A stretch of 64,000 nt of DNA from contig NC_060110.1 in the NCBI RefSeq assembly GCF_021155765.1, forward strand, positions 248,001 through 312,000, in the 5' to 3' direction. The stretch is from Diprion similis (Eukaryota; Arthropoda; Insecta; Hymenoptera; Diprionidae). The position numbers and the translations under genes were made by a program. A model generated the notes under the pieces. The model was given only the letters and a program-made list of their open reading frames with translations. It was not told the DNA's origin and made no database searches. Shown in pieces: positions 59,600 to 64,000 of this stretch (position 1 is its first letter; every line of letters begins with the position of its first letter).

Positions 59600-61150
59600 T
59601 TTTCATTTTCCCCGTTGGTAAAAATTGCAATTGTTATTATTGAAAAACAAAAAAAACAAAAAAATGAAGCCAAAGTTTTTTAGCAATAACTCAAAAAGTA
59701 TAAGCGCTAGCAAAAATTAAAAAAAACGATTCTTAAAGAGAAGGAAATTTCTAATCAAAAAGTCCCGACTCCCGGAACTCTATCTCCAGTATTAATGATT
59801 TTGATTTAACTTTGAAAATAGGGCTCCGCACGACCGCAATGGCATGGGCGCGCCGCGTTTAAAGACAGTACATCGCAGAAAATGATTTTTTTACTGTATT
59901 AAAGATCAGTTCAAAAATTTGGATAAATTATGGTGTATTCTTAACACTTGAAAGAAAAATGTCCCATTGGAAAAAAAAAATTCATTTAATTTTCCAAAAA
60001 GTCACATGTTTGCTAATTAATCAGAATTTTTCGAACCTTGATTTCCATTGCAAGCGACATAAATGCTTAAATAATAGCTCTGAAAATATTTTGTTTCTTG
60101 GAGCCCCTTCTTAAATATATGCTCAACAAGACCACGGTATAAGAGTTTTTGAAAGTTGTTTATTTTGTTCAATATGATATTTCAAAGTTGGAACATAATG
60201 AAAATTTCAAAAAACGATGTTAAAAAAAGTTTTTTAAACATATGTTATGCTATTACTAGTTTTTCATCTAAGAAAGGCGTTAAATAAGGGTGAGTAAATT
60301 TTTTTTACGTCTTTTGTTCATAAATTATTTATAAACAAATGAAGTTATTTAATATTTTCGAAAAAAAAAATTCTACTTCTTTATTGTCTTGATAAAATAA
60401 TGATTTATAGAAGAAAAAAATTCCTAAAAAATTGTTTGTCTTGGTTATAATCGTTTTTTTTTTATATTTATTATTTAAATGATTGGTTAGAAAATTATTT
60501 TTTCTTTAAAAATCATTATTCGCACTTCTCAATGGAATACAAAAAAAAAAATTTCCATAATTTTGAGAAATTTTCATTTTTTGTTAACTTTGAAAAATCA
60601 TAACGAACAAAATAAACAATTTTTAATAACTCTTACAACATGGTCTTGATATATTTTAGAAGAGGTTCCAAGAAGCGAAATATTTTTAGAGCTATTATTC
60701 AAATATTTATGCTGTTTGCAATGAAAATCCAGGTTCGACAAATTATGACTAACTAACGAATGTGTAACTTTTTGAAAAATAAAGTTAAACAGTTTTTTCC
60801 GGTGCGACATTTTTTTGTGAAGTGTTAAGAATACACCATAATTTTCCAAATTTTTAAATTGAAGATCACTACCGTAAGAACTTATTTTGTGTGATGTACT
60901 GTCTTCTGACGCGTCGTGCCCATGCCGCAACGGTCATTAAATTAAATTTATTAGTATTGAAGATGGAGTTCCGGGAGTCAAGACTTTTTGATTGGAAATT
61001 TCCTCCTCCTTAAGAATCGTTTTTCAAATTTTCGCTGCCGCTTTTACTTTCTGAGTTATTGCGAAAAAACTTGGGCTTAATTTTTTTTTTTTTTTGATTA
61101 CTAATGACATCAATTTTAATTTTTATTGGCGGGGAAAATAAAAAAAAACG
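59600..61150. repeat. Long imperfect inverted repeat (foldback), arms about 650 bp
   Basis: The left arm from about 59600 to about 60260 pairs with about 60520-61150. Examples: CCCGACTCCCGGAACTC near 59764 against GAGTTCCGGGAGTC near 60967; TATGGTGTATTCTTAACACTT near 59929 against AAGTGTTAAGAATACACCATA near 60819; TGATTTCCATTGCAAGCGACA near 60040 against the inverse near 60720. Identity by eye is around 80%. The loop region is A/T-rich. A 110-residue ORF on minus (60598-60930) lies in one arm and has no domain. Confidence 0.85.
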
Positions 61151-61450
61151 TCTTTCTCAGAAGCACGTTCCGAATCGAATGAGCTATCGCTCATATCTTT
61201 AGAAGGCTCGGAAAGATTTTTGCAGGAATCACACTTGTGGACTAGACTATTCGGCATCGGTGACCGTGCATCTCCGCACGCAATAACAGACATACATAAA
61301 TCAGACCGATGTCTGCTCGTACTACCGAATTCAGGTGACAGTCAACAACTAAGCTAATTAATCGTCAATTAAAAAAGAGAAAAAAAATTGTGACAGTGCG
61401 GTGATATCGGCTCAGTTTTATTGACAGGGCTTTTGAAATCCGTGAGATAT
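61151..61450. other. Unassigned stretch before the hAT subterminal repeats
   Basis: No ORF or repeat recognised. From about 61448 the CCCTGACATTTCCCTG-type repeats of the hAT right end begin. Confidence 0.45.
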
Positions 61451-61566
61451 AAAAAATCCCTGACCAACCGAAAAATTCCCTGACATTTCCCTGATTTTTC
61501 CCTGATATACAAAATTCTCTGACATTTCCCGGTTAACCCGGTTTTCCAAACGGGTGGCCACCCTGG

Positions 61567-62290
61567 ATAAGGAGCAAGTCCGGGGATGATGTTACAAAGG
61601 CCATGGAATCTGTGCTAACTCAAGGACGTGTACCGAAAACATTACACGTGGATAGAGGAACGGAATTCTACAACCCAAAATTTGAATCTCTTATGTCACG
61701 CTATGGAATCAAACTCTACTCCACGTACAGTAATTTGAAGGCTTCGATCTGTGAACGGTTTAATCGTACGCTGAAAAGTAAAATGTGGAAACGGTTCAGT
61801 ATGCAAGGAAGCTACAAGTGGCTCGACATCTTATCTGATTTAGTATCGGCTTACAACAACACGAAACACCGAACCATAAGAATGAAACCATCGGATGTCA
61901 CCGTTGCGAACAAAAGGCTGGTATTACGTCAGTCGTACGGAGGGCTTCGAGCGAAACCTTCCAAACCGGCAAAGTTCAAAACCGGTGACAAAGTTCGAAT
62001 CTGCAAGTTCAAAAACGTCTTTGAGAAAGGTTACACTCCCAATTGGACGGCTGAAATATTCACAATAAGCCAAGTAGAAAATACCAATCCTGTGACGTAC
62101 AAGCTCAAAGCTACCAAGGTCAACCTATCGCTGGTGGTTTCTACGAACAGGAGCTCCTCAAGGTGGAACATCCGGACATCTATCTGGTGGTGAAGGTGCT
62201 TCAGAAGCGGGGAAAAAAATTATACGTCAAGTGGCTAGGTTTTGATACTACACACAACATGATAGTTGGATAAATGAATCTGATATGTAA
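61567..62290 (+). pseudogene. Polinton integrase with chromodomain, 5' truncated
   Basis: The frame is already open at the hAT junction (SKSGDDVTKAM). The 196-residue ORF from 61603 has HVDRGTEFYNP near 61650 (second catalytic aspartate) and NLKASICERFNRTLK near 61735-61775 (catalytic glutamate). It continues with GSYKWLDILSDLVSAYNN and KHRTIRMKPSDV, signatures of Polinton integrases. From about 62130 the frame changes into a chromodomain-like part (HPDIYLVVKVLQKRG, KLYVKWLGF) to about 62260. A second shift leads to the stop near 62290, followed by GAATAAAC (62294), a possible polyadenylation signal. The zinc finger and first aspartate are missing left of 61566. Confidence 0.87.
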
Positions 62291-62616
62291 TGTTGAATAA
62301 ACAAAATTATTTTTCAAGTATTTGTCTTTATTTTTACATCTTGGAGATGCAATTCATACCGATGTTCAGTTTAACTGCAGGTCTTGTAGCCCCACGGCAG
62401 CGTATCGGTTGCGTTTCGAAATACGATACGCTTATCGTCGTTCCAGCTCAGTGCTACTTTTTTCTGTTCAATGGTATAGACCTGATGCTTCTGACTCTGT
62501 ATCAGACTCTGACGTTCGACTAAATTTTCGTGTTCTAAGGCACACTTTAAGTAATCATTGAAGATTATAGTTTTTAACAGGGACACCCTTTGACACCCTT
62601 GGCTCGTTTTTCATCC

Positions 62617-63717
62617 TTATCCTCCCCCATCACTCCTGAATGAGTACAACTTCGCTCTCAAGCCAATAAATTCCGCCATTATTTTTCCGTTACACTCATC
62701 TTTCATCAAACCCAGAACCTTTTTGTTAACCAACGGCATTTCGTAGACATTGTCAGGTGGATAATCGGAGGTATCAAATTTATCCAAGTCCTGTTTGATG
62801 CATTCGTAAATGTTGGGGACGGTGAAGTGATATATCAAACTATCCGTGTCAGTGTACATTAATTTTGCCTGCTGCCCAAATTTCGTTTTAATCTACTTGT
62901 AGTGAAAATCGTAGATAAAGGTCTTCGCAAGATCTAAAATGGAGAAGCCTGCATACAATGGTTTGTTGAGTTTGACTGTCGTTCTACGCAATTCAACTAT
63001 TATCATATCTTTATCAAAGATTGTACAACTGTGGAAATTTGGTTTGGCTATAGTAACTCTAGCACCGTATCTTCCATCCAATTCCGTGATCAGCCTGACA
63101 TCTCTATACTTCCTAACATTTTCCATTGTCTTACCGAAAACTGCGTTGTTCATCAGTTTATAGAAGTTTTTTTCGAATTCATTGTTTGATTTTTTGCGTA
63201 AGTCTGTATTTAAATCTATGTACTTTTTGAGCCACGGTGTTTGTCTGAACTTTAAAACTCTATGAATTTTAGCTAGTTTTAAACCTAATTCTAAGCATTG
63301 TTCCAAGACACGGTAATGAACAACATAGTTTTGCTTGAAAAGTAGCGTGGTCGTCAATTTCGGCTGCTTACTTTCTGAGATGGGAGGTATGTAGTGTTCC
63401 GGACACAGTGGTAAATCTTTATGCATTTCATGCAATTCCTAGGGATATTCCAAATCGACCTCTAATATGTAGCCAAACTCTGCCTCGTCTGTGATGGCAA
63501 AAACATCGAATGGTCTGAAATCTAATATCCATTCGAAAGAACTGCATGGCAGAGCAAAGCTCATAGCCGCGCCATACAAGTTGTTAACGTCGAAGTACAT
63601 GAGATAAGACTCTTCGAGCGCTGGATTAAAAGCATCTCCCATGTATCTATTGTTAGCCTTTGCATATCGATTAGAGCATTGGGACACACCACCTCGAATA
63701 CCTTTTTCTATAAACAT
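62617..63717 (-). pseudogene. Polinton protein-primed DNA polymerase B, partial
   Basis: On minus the piece has [14 protein letters not shown] near 63600 (motif A), [16 protein letters not shown] near 63140 (motif B) and [13 protein letters not shown] near 62840 (motif C, DTDS). Two in-frame stops (63439-63441 and 62893-62895) break an otherwise continuous frame, and a one-base gain near 62620 ends it after [11 protein letters not shown]. Exonuclease and terminal-protein regions lie beyond the right break at about 63721. Catalytic aspartates are present. Confidence 0.9.
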
Positions 63718-63721
63718 AATA

Positions 63722-64000
63722 GTCCAGGAACTTTAGACAAAAAATGGGCTAATCTTCGGAAAAAGTCCAACCAAGCTGAAAATTGGTATACACTTACCTT
63801 TCAGCTCTCCAAATAAGGTGTGAAAAGTCCCCTGAATTCGGTTGTACGCATAACTTGTGACAGCCCAAAAACGGTGAAAAAATGACCCTTTTACGTTTTT
63901 CACGAATATCTCCGTTCCTGTCGGTCTTACGGTTATAAGGTATACTTATAAAAAATAAAAAGCGAAAAATTTCCTACAAAAAAGGTCCAATAGAGTTTAT
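63722..64000. other. Unrecognised repeat-like sequence at the right edge
   Basis: This sequence interrupts the polymerase homology at 63721 and runs out of the window. No ORF of note. Its style (AAAACGGTGAAAAAATGACCC) suggests another non-coding repeat. Confidence 0.4.

Larger units (their letters stand above)
52540..61565 (-). mobile_element. hAT-type element bounded by CAGGGTGGCCAC ends, with nested insertions
   Basis: CAGGGTGGCCAC starts at 52540 and its inverse GTGGCCACCCTG ends at 61565; both ends have CCCTGACATTTCCCGG-type subterminal repeats. Between them is a hAT transposase on the minus strand in two parts, a 2-kb insert, a hAT MITE and a long foldback. The flanks do not match: left is BEL pol, right is Polinton integrase, and no 8-bp duplication exists. 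So the two ends may come from two copies joined by a deletion or rearrangement. Confidence 0.6.
61566..63721. mobile_element. Polinton/Maverick fragment (integrase and protein-primed polymerase)
   Basis: Integrase (+) and DNA polymerase B (minus) converge, with about 320 bp between them. The left edge is cut by the hAT end at 61565 inside integrase and the right edge is cut near 63721 inside the polymerase, so terminal repeats and capsid genes are absent. Lesions: frame changes in the integrase tail, two stops and one shift in the polymerase. Confidence 0.88.

Noticed and set aside
60598-60930. 110-residue ORF on minus
   Set aside because: It lies in one arm of the foldback with no domain; the other arm does not keep it open.
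1-64000. tRNA, rRNA and host single-copy genes
   Set aside because: I looked for cloverleaf-like and rRNA-like stretches and for exon-style ORFs outside elements and found none I could support; a tRNAscan or BLAST run could still find short ones.

Overview
The window reads as a transposon graveyard from an arthropod genome, most likely an insect. The evidence is the mix of element families: Ty3/gypsy elements of errantivirus, CsRn1-like and SAP-Gag types, a copia element with the Drosophila-copia type primer site, BEL/Pao, Polinton/Maverick, several hAT elements, a pogo-like element, and a retroelement envelope that resembles glycoproteins of arthropod chuviruses. I see no convincing host gene, no rRNA or tRNA gene and no CRISPR array. 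Nearly every base that can be explained is mobile DNA, and many junctions can be read to the base from target-site duplications (TSDs).

Layout, left. From 1 to about 17.2 kb lies one Ty3/gypsy element on the + strand whose 5' end is outside the window. Its pol carries RT and RNase H, then a macrodomain (ADP-ribose-binding/hydrolase fold, TARG1/OARD1-like) and then integrase. A 153-residue ORF of unknown function and an envelope ORF follow. Two long solo-LTR-like units (4160-6315, TSD ATAT; 6359-9032, TSD ACAC) sit between pol and the env-side ORFs. A young copia element (11752-16334, minus strand, LTRs identical by eye) is inside its 3' LTR.

Layout, middle. A satellite with a monomer of about 281 bp starts near 17.7 kb and is cut into three blocks (17703-18110, 25766-26432, 42934-45457). 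The first cut is a solo LTR (18111-25765, TSD GAGAC). Inside it sits a CsRn1-like gypsy element (18156-25574), and inside that a hAT element (21894-24795, TSD ATCAGAAC). The second cut is a minus-strand gypsy element (called gypsy-3 here, about 26.4-42.9 kb). It is itself split by a DUF4371-type hAT (29634-33043, TSD TCTTCGAC), a Gag-only LTR element (35380-38974, TSD ATAT) and a pogo-like transposon with an intact 679-residue transposase (39141-41902, TSD TA). A further minus-strand gypsy fragment (gypsy-4) follows the last satellite block.

Layout, right. 47612-49941 is a DNA transposon with inverted repeats of about 540 bp and a broken transposase I cannot assign to a superfamily. 50583-52539 is a BEL/Pao pol fragment. 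52540-61565 is bounded by hAT-type ends (CAGGGTGGCCAC) and holds a decayed hAT transposase, a hAT MITE (TSD GTTATACG) and a long foldback. 61566-63721 is a Polinton fragment with integrase on + and protein-primed DNA polymerase on minus.

How the parts relate. The nesting gives a relative order: satellite first, then solo LTR and gypsy-3, then the hAT, pogo and Gag-only insertions. Copia (no LTR difference seen) and pogo (intact ORF) look young; the CsRn1-like element (about 8% LTR difference by eye) looks old. The strongest biological leads are the macrodomain-bearing, env-bearing retroelement and the intact pogo transposase with its repeated subterminal motif. All similarity statements are from reading the sequence; no database search was run.
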